From assembly GCF_000833575.1 (NCBI RefSeq), contig NZ_CP010827.1, positions 934,980-998,979 on the forward strand: a DNA stretch of 64,000 nt, in the 5' to 3' direction. The notes below the pieces were generated by a model, which saw only the letters and a list, made by a program, of their open reading frames with translations, searched no databases and had not been told where the DNA came from. Positions 53,700 through 62,358 of this stretch are shown piece after piece; within the stretch, counting starts at the first letter, position 1; every line of letters starts with the position of its first letter. The position numbers were made by a program, and so were the translations under genes. Source of the stretch: Corynebacterium singulare. GTDB taxonomy: Bacteria > Actinomycetota > Actinomycetes > Mycobacteriales > Mycobacteriaceae.

Positions 53700-55136
53700 C
53701 TAGGTTTGTAGTCGGTCTTTTAGTTGCTGGGGTATGCAGAACTCTGTTTCTAGGATTCCTGGAGTTTTCCAGGAGCTCTTAGTTAGCTGGCGTACCCTAA
53801 CACTAACTTCGTGCCTGAGCATGAGAAGGCGCTTTCCCTCTTCGTTTAGCTCGTTCCACTCGTCGATGTATCTGCGTCCGGTGGATACCCACTCCCTAAC
53901 TGTTTTGTCTGGGATGGACTCTAGGTTCTTTATTCGTTCGCTTATCTGGTTCAGCTGTTGATGCAGCAACCTACGAGCGTTCTTATTGAGAGCAGAGCTC
54001 AGGTACCCGGACAGCTCCTCGTAGGCTTGGTTAGCTTCTGCTAGCTCCTCCGAGGTGTCTCGTCCAGAGATGATTCGGTGTTCCATAATCTCGTGGTCAC
54101 CTAGTTCTTGTTCGAACAATTCGTACACGCGTTGCTTCACAGGTTCTCCTGAGACAGCGTGAGGCAGGTGTTCTTGTGGACAGTAGTAGGCTTCGTTGAC
54201 TTTGCCTCCGGCCATCTTCTGACGTCTGATGTGCATGTTTTGTCCGCAATCCCAGCATTTTAAAACCCCGAGCAGGGGAGAGGTATCCCCGCCGGTAGGG
54301 CGGTTGCTCCTAGAGCGTAGGAGTTCTTGAATCCGATTGAAATCCTTTGCGCTGATACTAGGCTCGCACTTCTCTACCGGGTTACCTACGGCATCGAGAA
54401 CCAGAGACTTCTCGTGCGTCGTCCAACCTAGGTAGGCTTTGTTACGAAGCATCTGCCTTACCGTTTCACCCTGCCAACCCTGGGTTTTCTTTCTCCACCG
54501 TGATTCTGTCGCTGTGGGGATTTTTTCGTTGTTAAGCCATTTAGCAATAGCCCAAGCTGATACTCCGTCCAGGGCCATACCAAAAATCTTCTGAACCACC
54601 TCTTGTTCTTCGGGTTCTTTTTCCAGCTTCCACCCTTCGAGGTACTTGACAGGAACATACCCGTACGGTGGTTTGCCTCCGAACCATTTACCGTCTCTGC
54701 GCATCTTCTCCTTAGTGGCCTTGGTACGCTCTCGGATAGCTTCCAGCTCTCCCTCGGCAACACCAGAGATGGCACTAGCCACCATTCGCCCTACCCAGGT
54801 TCCTAGGTCGATGTTCTCGCTGATGCACACCAGGGTTTTGTCTTGCTCGATAATCCATGCGAAAAGCTTGTGCGTGTTGATTGAGTTACGAGCTAGTCTG
54901 TCCAGCTTCCAAGCCACGAGGATTTCCCACTCCGCGCTGAGTGGCTCTTTAAGGTACGGCCCGAGCTCCAGGGCGTCGAACGGGGAGATAGAGCCTGAGA
55001 CATCCAGGTCCTCTGCCCAGGCTACGATTTCGTGGTCGTTTTCTTGTGCCCAGTTCTCGATGAGCTCTCGTTGCCTAGCGATACTGGTTGATTCTTCGGT
55101 TGACCTGCTGATTCTGGTTCTGGCTAGCACTCGCAT
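53700..55136 (-). CDS. large serine recombinase (site-specific integrase)
   Basis: 478 residues. The catalytic domain (1-140) has the nucleophile region RTRISRSTEES (Ser10) and the invariant VAWKLDRLARN with its arginines. A recombinase domain follows (GKPPYGYVPVKY... VSAWAIAKWLNNEKIPT), then a zinc-ribbon (LKCWDCGQNM... YYCPQEHLP) and a coiled coil (about 365-410). The start codon is 35 bases from attR, as usual for phage-type serine integrases next to their attachment site. It should catalyse insertion into the monooxygenase 3' end. The frame is intact. Confidence 0.92.
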   Translation of the reverse strand: MRVLARTRISRSTEESTSIARQRELIENWAQENDHEIVAWAEDLDVSGSISPFDALELGPYLKEPLSAEWEILVAWKLDRLARNSINTHKLFAWIIEQDKTLVCISENIDLGTWVGRMVASAISGVAEGELEAIRERTKATKEKMRRDGKWFGGKPPYGYVPVKYLEGWKLEKEPEEQEVVQKIFGMALDGVSAWAIAKWLNNEKIPTATESRWRKKTQGWQGETVRQMLRNKAYLGWTTHEKSLVLDAVGNPVEKCEPSISAKDFNRIQELLRSRSNRPTGGDTSPLLGVLKCWDCGQNMHIRRQKMAGGKVNEAYYCPQEHLPHAVSGEPVKQRVYELFEQELGDHEIMEHRIISGRDTSEELAEANQAYEELSGYLSSALNKNARRLLHQQLNQISERIKNLESIPDKTVREWVSTGRRYIDEWNELNEEGKRLLMLRHEVSVRVRQLTKSSWKTPGILETEFCIPQQLKDRLQT

Positions 55137-55170
55137 GAGACCGTTTATACATTAACCGAAAACCGAGTGT

Positions 55171-55186
55171 GATAAGATGGCCGAAT
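55171..55186 (+). repeat. attR core repeat
   Basis: GATAAGATGGCCGAAT, second copy; followed in frame by TTTTCCGTCGACTAA, the original end of the monooxygenase gene. Confidence 0.82.
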
Positions 55187-55240
55187 TTTCCGTCGACTAA
55201 TTCGCTGCTACCGACTTATCTGGGCTTACCCCACACGACA

Positions 55241-55262
55241 AGCGCCGCTTCCGAGCGGCGCT
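55241..55262 (+). terminator. displaced terminator of the monooxygenase gene
   Basis: AGCGCCGCT-TCCG-AGCGGCGCT, 9-bp stem, followed by GTTGGCGTTTTAT. It sits 40 bases beyond the original stop codon, now 2.6 kb from its gene. Confidence 0.7.
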
Positions 55263-55310
55263 GTTGGCGTTTTATAGGGAGCAACCAGGCTTACCTCCGC
55301 TGGGAGTGGC

Positions 55311-58004
55311 TCATGCTTCGCATGCGGTCGTGAGAGTTTTGTCGTCGTTGACGTATTGTTCGAGAGCTTCCTCAAAGGCGTGGGCGTACAGGCTCGCGCC
55401 TTCGGCCAGCGGATGAACACCATCGTCATACAGCAACGCCGGGTTCTCTTGTGCGGTGCCACACCAATCCGCCAGGTAGACGTTGTCGCGCTGCGATGCT
55501 GCCTCGACCATCTCCGCGCGTGCTTGGCCCATCCACTCGCGGTCACCATACGGTAGGGCGAGGATGACGGTTCGCTCGGGGCCGATAGTATCGAGTAACT
55601 CATCCAACTGCCCGTCAGCGGCCGCGCCATTGGTGCCAAGTCCTACAAAGACGGTGGAACGCAGCTGGCCGGACTCACTCAGGGATGACACCTGGGGGAG
55701 TGCAGCGGAGTAGTGGCGGGAGACCTCCGCATCTATGTAGATACCGGGGAATGCAGCATTGAGCGCCTCTGAGGAGGCAAGCATGACGGAATCACCTATC
55801 GCCGTAATCTCCGCGCCAGTGGGAAGCTGTCGCTTCTCCTTCGGCTTCTCTGAAGCCGTAGGCGTTGCTGCGGCAGACGCTGCCGCCTCTTCGTTGGACT
55901 GCGCCATGCGCTCCAACTCACGCTCAAGTTCCGTCTTGTCACTGGAAGTCACTACTCCGTAAATCACTCCCACGACAGAAAGCACGACGAGGGCTGGGAC
56001 GGCGGGCCACATGGCCTTGCCAAAGCCCTCCTTCATCTCATGCAAGGAGGGGCGTGCTGCCCAGTAATTGTGCCATGTCTTGAGGTAACCACCGCGGCGG
56101 AAGGGGTTTTCCACAAACTGATAGGTGATCTCTGCCAGTACGAAGGAGAGCGGCAGGGCAAGAATCCCCAGGGCCCACGCGGGTGCATCGGAGACAGCCA
56201 GCAGAATCATGATGATGGGCCAATGCCACAGGTACAGGGAAAAGGACCTCTGTCCCAGCCAACGCATGGCGCGCGTGCGGAACAACCAGGTCAGTGGCCC
56301 AGCTTCGCGCACCACGCCCCATATCATGGCAGCACCGAGCACACTGGTGAGCACAAGTCCGCCCCGGTAGGTGAACTCGCGGTCCGCGCCCATCCATACC
56401 AGCTGCGCCAGATAAGCCACACAAGCCAGGGTTCCCACGGTGCCGGCGATTGCGCCTTTGCTTGATGACGCCCACGAGTCCGCCCCCGCATCCTTCGTCG
56501 TCGTGGTGAGCACGAAGGACAAAAGCGCGCCGATGAGGAGGCCGAAGGCGTGCGTATCGGTTCCATAGTAGACGCGGGTAGGGTCCTCGCCGGGTGTGAA
56601 GAGGAACGCCATAGCGAGGGCAGAGGCGATAGCGAGCAGCAGTGTCACCGCGATGGGGAGTCGCTTGGGTTTCGCGCGTGAGATGCGGAAGACACCGATC
56701 ATAAGAAGCGGCGATAGCAGGTAGAACTGCTCCTCCACAGCAAGGGACCAATAGTGTGCAAAGACCTGAACTTCATTGGGCGCGAAGTAGGTTTGGCTGG
56801 TGGCAATTTGGGTCCAGTTGTTGACAAAGAACAAGGTGCCCAGGAATTGCTCACGGATGCCAACGGCCAGGTCACCTCCTATCGCTGCGACTAGTGCAGT
56901 GCACACACAGAGCACGATGAGCGCCGCCGGTAGGATGCGACGGAAACGTCTGATCCAGAAATCCTTGAGGTTAATGCGTCCGGTGACGTTGTACTCGCGG
57001 ACAAGCAAAGAGGTAATGAGGAAGCCAGACAGGACGAAGAACATGTCCACGCCCAAGTAGCCGCCTGGCACAAGGTCACCGAAGAAGTGATACAGCACCA
57101 CGGCTAGGACTGCGAGGCCACGAAGGCCGTCGAGCCCCGGTACGTGGCGCAGGCGTGCGCGCCGCTCCCGCTTAACGGTGGCGGATTCCTTCGGCACAGC
57201 CAACACGTCAGTAGCGTGCTCGTTCCCATTCTGGCTGACTGCTACAGCAGATGATTCAGCACGTTGATCGGCGCGGACCTGTTCCTTATCGGTCAGCTTG
57301 CTATCTTCCGCTGTGGTTGCGGCCCGCCGCTGTTCACGGGAGGGGTGTGCCGGCTTGAGCTGTTGCGCGGTCGGTGTGCCCACGGGCTGGGAGCGGCGAG
57401 CCAAGGCGCGCGCAATCTCGTTGTCTGATGTTTCAGTGACCGGCTTTGTCGTGATAGCCGGGCTCGAGGTGGTCTTCTTCGGCGTGCTCGGCTCTGGCGA
57501 TGGTTGCACTGGACTAGTGGGAACCGCGGGAGCAGTGGGTTTTGCCTGTTGTGCAGCAGCGGCCCCTGGCTGAATCTTGACAGCACGCGGGAGCGGGCGG
57601 CGGCGTCGCGAGGGTGTGTCCTCGGCATCTTCGCGGGCCTTAGTAAGTTGTGCCTTGCGCACAGCGGACGCTTTGGGGAGGGACGCCGAATCTAGCTCAA
57701 GGGAGGTGTTGTCGCTCCTCCGGGGACGTAGGCGGCCAGATTTCGGTGCGGGCTTCGGCGCCGGTTTAGAAGCTGGCTTGGGCTTCGGCTCTGGCTTGGG
57801 CTCAGGCTCGGACACTGGCTTCGGCTTAGGCTCTGCCTTGGGCTTAGGCTCGGACACTGGCTTCGGCTTAGGCTCTGCCTTGGGCTCTGGCCTCGGCTCG
57901 GGTGCGGCCGATGGCGGGGAAGAAGGGGAGGGCGTCGAGGGACTTGAGGAAGACTTCTCACGCTTTGTCGAACGTGACAACAACGACCGCACAAACTTCT
58001 TCAC
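55311..58004 (-). CDS. OafA-type acyltransferase with C-terminal SGNH domain and long disordered N-terminus
   Basis: About 897 residues. The GTG at 58004 (VKKFVRSLLSR) has CGGAG upstream; a GTG five codons further up is possible. Residues 1-280 are disordered and basic, with Pro-Lys-Glu repeats (EPKPKPVSEP). Then a complete acyltransferase-3 membrane domain begins (PGLDGLRGLAVLAVVLYHFF, GYLGVDMFFVLSGFLITSLL; about ten helices), followed by an extracytoplasmic SGNH esterase-like domain with GDSVMLASSEAL and DGVHPLAEGASLYA. Such fused proteins O-acetylate surface glycans or lipids. Confidence 0.9.
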   Translation of the reverse strand: MKKFVRSLLSRSTKREKSSSSPSTPSPSSPPSAAPEPRPEPKAEPKPKPVSEPKPKAEPKPKPVSEPEPKPEPKPKPASKPAPKPAPKSGRLRPRRSDNTSLELDSASLPKASAVRKAQLTKAREDAEDTPSRRRRPLPRAVKIQPGAAAAQQAKPTAPAVPTSPVQPSPEPSTPKKTTSSPAITTKPVTETSDNEIARALARRSQPVGTPTAQQLKPAHPSREQRRAATTAEDSKLTDKEQVRADQRAESSAVAVSQNGNEHATDVLAVPKESATVKRERRARLRHVPGLDGLRGLAVLAVVLYHFFGDLVPGGYLGVDMFFVLSGFLITSLLVREYNVTGRINLKDFWIRRFRRILPAALIVLCVCTALVAAIGGDLAVGIREQFLGTLFFVNNWTQIATSQTYFAPNEVQVFAHYWSLAVEEQFYLLSPLLMIGVFRISRAKPKRLPIAVTLLLAIASALAMAFLFTPGEDPTRVYYGTDTHAFGLLIGALLSFVLTTTTKDAGADSWASSSKGAIAGTVGTLACVAYLAQLVWMGADREFTYRGGLVLTSVLGAAMIWGVVREAGPLTWLFRTRAMRWLGQRSFSLYLWHWPIIMILLAVSDAPAWALGILALPLSFVLAEITYQFVENPFRRGGYLKTWHNYWAARPSLHEMKEGFGKAMWPAVPALVVLSVVGVIYGVVTSSDKTELERELERMAQSNEEAAASAAATPTASEKPKEKRQLPTGAEITAIGDSVMLASSEALNAAFPGIYIDAEVSRHYSAALPQVSSLSESGQLRSTVFVGLGTNGAAADGQLDELLDTIGPERTVILALPYGDREWMGQARAEMVEAASQRDNVYLADWCGTAQENPALLYDDGVHPLAEGASLYAHAFEEALEQYVNDDKTLTTACEA
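57805..57888 (-). repeat. 42-bp tandem repeat coding for Lys/Pro-rich linker
   Basis: Two near-identical 42-base units (57805 and 57847) encode the repeated PVSEPKPKAEPKPK block of the acyltransferase tail; weaker copies flank them. Copy number may vary between strains. Confidence 0.65.
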
Positions 58005-58099
58005 GTAAACACTCCGCACGTGGGGATCAGAGGGCTAGGGAACCCGGGTAATGCTACTCCGCGGGCATGGTTGAACCGGACAGGATACCTGGGAGCGTG

Positions 58100-58888
58100 T
58101 TAGGAGCTAAGAAGCTTACGCAGAACCACGCTGACACCATTGTCTGTATTGGCTGGGGCGATGATGTCTGCCACCTCCTTGAGCTGTGCGTGCGCGTTGT
58201 CCATGGCAACGGCAGTACCCGCAACGCGCAACATCTCCAGATCATTGAGATAGTCGCCGAAGGCAACTGTGGCAGAAACAGGAACCCCAGAGAGTTCTGC
58301 CAGTGTGGTGAGCGCGGCACCTTTATCAACGCCACGGGCCATCACATCGAGCCACATCTTGCCGGACACCACGACGTTATCGTCGGGCACAGCTCTCCGG
58401 ATGGGCTCATAAACGTGCGCCTCGGTACCGGATTCACAGAAGATAGCGATTTTGATGATGTTGGTATCGGGGACGTCGCCAAGCACAGGCACCCATGTGA
58501 CCGCCTTGTAGTACGTGGAAATTTCCTCGCGGGCGGCTGCCGGTACATCCTCGGAGGCGAAGGCCGTCTCCGGCGTGCACAGAACAGTGGCGTGCGGCTC
58601 GGTGATGGCATCCGCGGCGGCGCGAGCGGCGCGCACAGTTTCTTCCCCGATAGGCGAGGTAGCGATAATCTCCCCGCCACGCACGACCACAGAACCATTC
58701 TCCGCAATGAAGGTACCAAGGTCAGGGAACATCTCCGTGAGCGTGGCAAGCTGACGGCCCGACGCCGGAACCAGTTCGCAGTGTTGCGCGGCGGCCAACG
58801 CGCGGAGTTCAGGAAAATCGGCGGGCAGCTGGCCGTGCGGATTGAGGAGCGTGCCATCCATATCGAGGGCAACGAGCTGTGGAAGCAA
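58100..58888 (-). CDS. HAD superfamily hydrolase, Cof/YbiV type
   Basis: 262 residues if translation begins at the TTG at 58888, just before the first motif (LVALDMDGTLLNP, nucleophile and acid Asp). Motif II is LVPASGRQLA, motif III Lys is in ARGVDKGAALTTLAE, motif IV is VAFGDYLNDLEML. The C2 cap lies between. It is a small-molecule phosphatase, perhaps for sugar phosphates. There is no good ATG after which motif I would remain complete, so the start is uncertain. Confidence 0.85.
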   Translation of the reverse strand: MLPQLVALDMDGTLLNPHGQLPADFPELRALAAAQHCELVPASGRQLATLTEMFPDLGTFIAENGSVVVRGGEIIATSPIGEETVRAARAAADAITEPHATVLCTPETAFASEDVPAAAREEISTYYKAVTWVPVLGDVPDTNIIKIAIFCESGTEAHVYEPIRRAVPDDNVVVSGKMWLDVMARGVDKGAALTTLAELSGVPVSATVAFGDYLNDLEMLRVAGTAVAMDNAHAQLKEVADIIAPANTDNGVSVVLRKLLSS

Positions 58889-58945
58889 GAAAGAACACCG
58901 TTTCTGTAATCGTAAAATTCGGTGGCCGAAAGATTTGTGATGTGG

Positions 58946-58951
58946 AACACT
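58946..58951 (+). promoter_or_regulatory. -10-like hexamer of the enoyl-CoA hydratase-family gene
   Basis: AACACT ends 7 nt before the ATG at 58959, supporting that start over the GTG at 58953. Confidence 0.4.
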
Positions 58952-58958
58952 GGTGCGT

Positions 58959-59993
58959 ATGACTACGACTGATCCAGTGCTCGTTTCTGTCCGCAACCAT
59001 ACCGGAGTCCTTGAGCTCAACCGACCTAAGGCACTCAACTCGCTGAACCCAGAGATGATTGACATCATTCGCCGCAGCCTCGAGGAGTGGGCAGAGGATG
59101 ATTCCATTGAACAGGTCCTCATTCACTCAGCGAGCGAGAAGGCATTCTGCGCTGGTGGCGATGTTCGTCATGCGCGTGAAGGGATTGCTGATGACAGACT
59201 CGAGGACGTCGATGCTTTCTTTGCCTCCGAGTATCTCACTAACGGCGACATAGCTGAATTTCCAAAGCCCTACATTGCGGTGATTGACGGCGTTGTCATG
59301 GGCGGTGGCCTGGGCATTTCACTTCACGGTTCGCATCGAGTGGTGACGCAGCGCGCGTTTGCTTCTATGCCGGAGATGAACATTGGTTATGTCACCGACG
59401 TCGGTGTGGCCTATGCAGCTCAGCGTATGGTGGGCACCCGTGGGGTGGCATCACCTGGTCTGGCTAAGTTCTGGGGAATCACTGGCTACCGCATGTATGC
59501 CGCCGATATGCTGTGGACTGGCGTTGCTACGCACGTGGTGAAAGATGCTGCTCAACTCATCGAGGCAGCCATCGAGCGCGGGATCGACGCTGCCTTGGCC
59601 GACCTAGCCCTTCCTGCACCGCAGGAACCAGCACCGCTGGAGCAGGTAGCGAAGGACTTGGAGGAGACCTTTGCGCTGTCGACGTGGGAGGAGATTTCCA
59701 CAGAACTGGACAAGCGCCCGATGATTGCTGGTGAAGTGAAACGGCTCATGTCCGCGGCATGCCCAGCGGCGATCATTGCTGCCAACGAGCTTTTTGAGGC
59801 CGAGGCGAAGGTCGATGACATCCGCGAAGCTCTTTTGTTGGAGCTCAAGTTAGGCATGCACATGTACCGCCGTCCGGATTTTTCGGAAGGAGTACGGGCG
59901 GTTCTCGTGGACAAAACCCAGGATGCGCAGTTTAACCCGAGCACGGTTGAGGATGTTGACCCAGAGGAATTCCGCGCAATCCTCACCTCTTAG
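58959..59993 (+). CDS. enoyl-CoA hydratase/isomerase family, 3-hydroxyisobutyryl-CoA hydrolase-like
   Basis: 344 residues, the length of the HIBYL-CoA hydrolase branch rather than of ordinary crotonases (~260). Marks: GVLELNRPKALNSLN, the oxyanion-hole segment KAFCAGGDVRH, GVVMGGGLGISLHGSHRV, and FASMPEMNIGYVTDVG with the catalytic acidic residue. It probably acts in valine catabolism or on a related acyl-CoA. Monocistronic, convergent with the next gene. Confidence 0.9.
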   Translation: MTTTDPVLVSVRNHTGVLELNRPKALNSLNPEMIDIIRRSLEEWAEDDSIEQVLIHSASEKAFCAGGDVRHAREGIADDRLEDVDAFFASEYLTNGDIAEFPKPYIAVIDGVVMGGGLGISLHGSHRVVTQRAFASMPEMNIGYVTDVGVAYAAQRMVGTRGVASPGLAKFWGITGYRMYAADMLWTGVATHVVKDAAQLIEAAIERGIDAALADLALPAPQEPAPLEQVAKDLEETFALSTWEEISTELDKRPMIAGEVKRLMSAACPAAIIAANELFEAEAKVDDIREALLLELKLGMHMYRRPDFSEGVRAVLVDKTQDAQFNPSTVEDVDPEEFRAILTS

Positions 59994-60000
59994 TCAGAAG

Positions 60001-61185
60001 CTAGAACCCGCGCTGGCGCCGGTAGGCCGCGCGGGCGCGCTGCTCATCAACACCTTGGGGTACGGGGATGCGCACCGTGGCGTCGATGGCGGCCGGCGTG
60101 GGTGCAGGCAGGCGGAAAGCGGGGGCGTCGGACAGCGCGAGGCCGTGGCGCCCATCCGGTAGGCGCACTGGCAAAAGCGTCCATAGGCCGAGGATAGGCA
60201 TGGCCAGCTGTGGCAGACGGGCCTTACGGGCATGGGCAATGGGGACTCGAGCCCGGACAAGCTCAGGGATGGCTTGGTCGTAGGCGAAGCGCCGCACATT
60301 GCTTACTGCCTGTGCCGACGGGGTGGAGGCGAGTTTATCCGCCCAAGCCCATGTAAAGGTTCCAGCTGGTTCATCGAGCGTAGCGATAAGGTGTGCGGGA
60401 ACCGTCAACGAGCCATAGGCGGTGGTGACCACGGTCCTTGACGTTTCAGGGTCGAGGTCTGCGTGGAGGTTGGGGAAGCGCCCATCGAGGAAGAAATTGT
60501 GCTCGGCGGCGAGGTAATGCGCATCCGCAAGAATATCTTGCGCAGTGAGGAAAGACTGCCCAGAGGGATGCGGGAGAGCAACAATGCGGGAGCCTTCAAA
60601 CTGGGCGAGTGCGTCGGGATTATTGCTGGGCACGTTCATGTAGGACGCGAGCTCGGCGGTAGCAATACGCTCATCGACGCCTCCCTCGATCTCACCGCTC
60701 CGCTCCAACCCGGCGAGGATGACGGCAGTGGGATTCGGGGCGAGTTCCACGAAATCCACGGCGATGAGAGACTCGCCCGCAGCCTGGGGAACGCGCACGA
60801 CAGGACGGTCACCAACGAGGCGGCGCGCGAGGCCGCGCAGGAGAGCAGTATCCGGCTGCGGGCCGTGGAACTCGGGGATATCAGAGTGCTCAGCCAATTC
60901 CGTGGCCCAGTGGAATTGGCCATCCTTCATGGTGGCTAGGCGCAGGCCTTCACAATCGTAGGTGCCGTTGGTGGTGGTGAAACGCACGGTTGCGCGCTGA
61001 TCCAGAACAGGTCGATCCTCTTGCTCAGGCTGCTCTGTTTGCTCGACATTCTCTGCCTGATGCGGCTGGGCGGGAACGAAGTTGACCTCGACATCACTGA
61101 CAGCGCCGAGGCGGCGAGCGAAGGCGGCGTCAATGCCGGCCTGGATAAATGCGCCGGCGGAGTACAGGTTCTTCGCTGAGTCCAT
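60001..61185 (-). CDS. hypothetical protein, DUF6882-like, third gene of the sqdB operon
   Basis: 394 residues, soluble, no firm function. The middle has FTTTNGTYDCEGLRLATMKDG, the second half shows GSLTVPAHLIATLDEPAGTFTWAWAD followed by helical ANVRRFAYDQAI-type sequence, resembling the DUF6882 group. It begins 23 bases after the sqdX stop on the same strand, so it is likely cotranscribed with the sulfolipid-type genes. Whether it works with them is unknown. Confidence 0.6.
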   Translation of the reverse strand: MDSAKNLYSAGAFIQAGIDAAFARRLGAVSDVEVNFVPAQPHQAENVEQTEQPEQEDRPVLDQRATVRFTTTNGTYDCEGLRLATMKDGQFHWATELAEHSDIPEFHGPQPDTALLRGLARRLVGDRPVVRVPQAAGESLIAVDFVELAPNPTAVILAGLERSGEIEGGVDERIATAELASYMNVPSNNPDALAQFEGSRIVALPHPSGQSFLTAQDILADAHYLAAEHNFFLDGRFPNLHADLDPETSRTVVTTAYGSLTVPAHLIATLDEPAGTFTWAWADKLASTPSAQAVSNVRRFAYDQAIPELVRARVPIAHARKARLPQLAMPILGLWTLLPVRLPDGRHGLALSDAPAFRLPAPTPAAIDATVRIPVPQGVDEQRARAAYRRQRGF

Positions 61186-61208
61186 AAGTGCTCCTTGACT
61201 GTTGCTCT

Positions 61209-62351
61209 TTAGTCCCTGCGGTAGGGATGCTCGATAGCCTCCTCATATGCGGCGAGGAGGGCCTGAGTGGATTCTACCCAGGAATACTTTTCTGCCTCGC
61301 AGCGGGCAGCAGCTCCCATGTTCTCTCGGCGTGCGGAATCCTGAAGCAGCTCAACCGCAGCGTTTGCCCAGGCAGCGTCCCCGGCATCAGGATCGATGAG
61401 GTGTCCGGTGACCCCTTCCTCAATGACGAAGGGAATACCACCTGCTCGCGTGCCGATGACGGGCACGCGTGACGCGAAAGACTCGAGAGCGACGAGCCCT
61501 AGTGTTTCAGTAGCGGACGGGAAGAGGAAGACATCCCCAGTCGCAAACGCCGCGGCCAATTCCTCACCGGAAAGATAGCCGGTGAAGACGGTGAAGGAAG
61601 GATCAAAGGTTTCCTTGAGCTCGTTGAGGAAGGGGCCGTCGCCGACGATGGCTAGACGGGCATCGTCACACTCAGCACGCACGAGACGCATCACGTTGTT
61701 GAGTCGCTTGAGATCCTTCTCCTTGGAGACACGGCCGATGTAAGTGAGAAGCGGCGCTTCAGGGTTGCCATCGGTAAGGCGGGTGCGCATCTCAGCGGTG
61801 GCCCGGGAGGGATGGTAGGTCTCAGTATCCACGGCCTTCGGCCACAACTTCACATTTCGAATTCCTACCTCGCGGGCCGTGTCCACCATGGGGCCAGAGG
61901 TACACAGGTTCACTGCAGCCTGATTGTGGAGATACTTGAGCGCGGCTTCAGTGAGCGGGCGTGTCCAACCGATGCCTAGGGCATCGACATACTCGGGGAC
62001 GTTGGTGTGGAAGCTCGCCACGAGAGGGACGGCATCGCGCTGCGCGGCAAAAACACCGAGGGCGGCGGTCCAAATGGGGTTGACGGCATGGATGACATCG
62101 GGGTCGAAATCCCGAATCTCTCTGAAGAAGTTCCAGGAGGGCAAGCCAAACTTGATCTCTGGATAGACCCAGAGTGAGAGGCTCGGGATACGCGTGACTT
62201 CGAAGCCGGCATAGGTGTCAGGCGCCTTGCCTGTGGCAAAGATGCGGACCTCATGGCCCATTGCCGCCAGCTGATCTAGAGTGCGGGTCAGACGTGTGAC
62301 CACGCCGTCAATTTTGGGCAGAAAAACCTCGGTAACGATCGCGATGCGCAC
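61209..62351 (-). CDS. sqdX: SqdX-like sulfoquinovosyltransferase (GT4 glycosyltransferase)
   Basis: 380 residues, GT-B fold. The N-terminus MRIAIVTEVFLPKIDGVVTR and the segments VNPIWTAALGVFAA, VPLVASFHTNVPEYVDALGIG, NQAAVNLCTSGPMV, LWPKAVDTETYHP, YIGRVSKEKDLKRL and FPSATETLGLVALESFA closely follow cyanobacterial and bacterial SqdX, which attaches sulfoquinovose to diacylglycerol to make SQDG. The adjacent sqdB (7 bases upstream) supplies the UDP-sulfoquinovose donor. A mannosyltransferase of the MgtA type was considered, but the known corynebacterial MgtA differs clearly. Confidence 0.83.
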   Translation of the reverse strand: MRIAIVTEVFLPKIDGVVTRLTRTLDQLAAMGHEVRIFATGKAPDTYAGFEVTRIPSLSLWVYPEIKFGLPSWNFFREIRDFDPDVIHAVNPIWTAALGVFAAQRDAVPLVASFHTNVPEYVDALGIGWTRPLTEAALKYLHNQAAVNLCTSGPMVDTAREVGIRNVKLWPKAVDTETYHPSRATAEMRTRLTDGNPEAPLLTYIGRVSKEKDLKRLNNVMRLVRAECDDARLAIVGDGPFLNELKETFDPSFTVFTGYLSGEELAAAFATGDVFLFPSATETLGLVALESFASRVPVIGTRAGGIPFVIEEGVTGHLIDPDAGDAAWANAAVELLQDSARRENMGAAARCEAEKYSWVESTQALLAAYEEAIEHPYRRD

Positions 62352-62358
62352 GGGCAGA

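Larger units (their letters stand above)
52567..55186. mobile_element. 2.6 kb serine-integrase element inserted in the 3' end of the monooxygenase gene
   Basis: Bounded by two copies of GATAAGATGGCCGAAT. It contains a large serine recombinase, a helix-turn-helix gene, an IS3-type transposase relic and a pair of IS-like ends. It interrupts the host gene so that the right junction restores the original C-terminus and the host terminator (55241-55262). Base composition looks more A/T-rich than the flanks. No capsid, replication or conjugation genes are present, so it is a degenerate prophage or a minimal integrative element. Confidence 0.82.

Noticed and set aside
58067..58909. 280-codon plus-strand ORF opposite the HAD hydrolase
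   Set aside because: The minus-strand frame has all four HAD motifs, so this frame is a shadow.
61209..62351. MgtA-type mannosyltransferase of lipomannan synthesis
   Set aside because: The N-terminal and central motifs follow SqdX, not my memory of the C. glutamicum MgtA sequence, and the gene is adjacent to sqdB.
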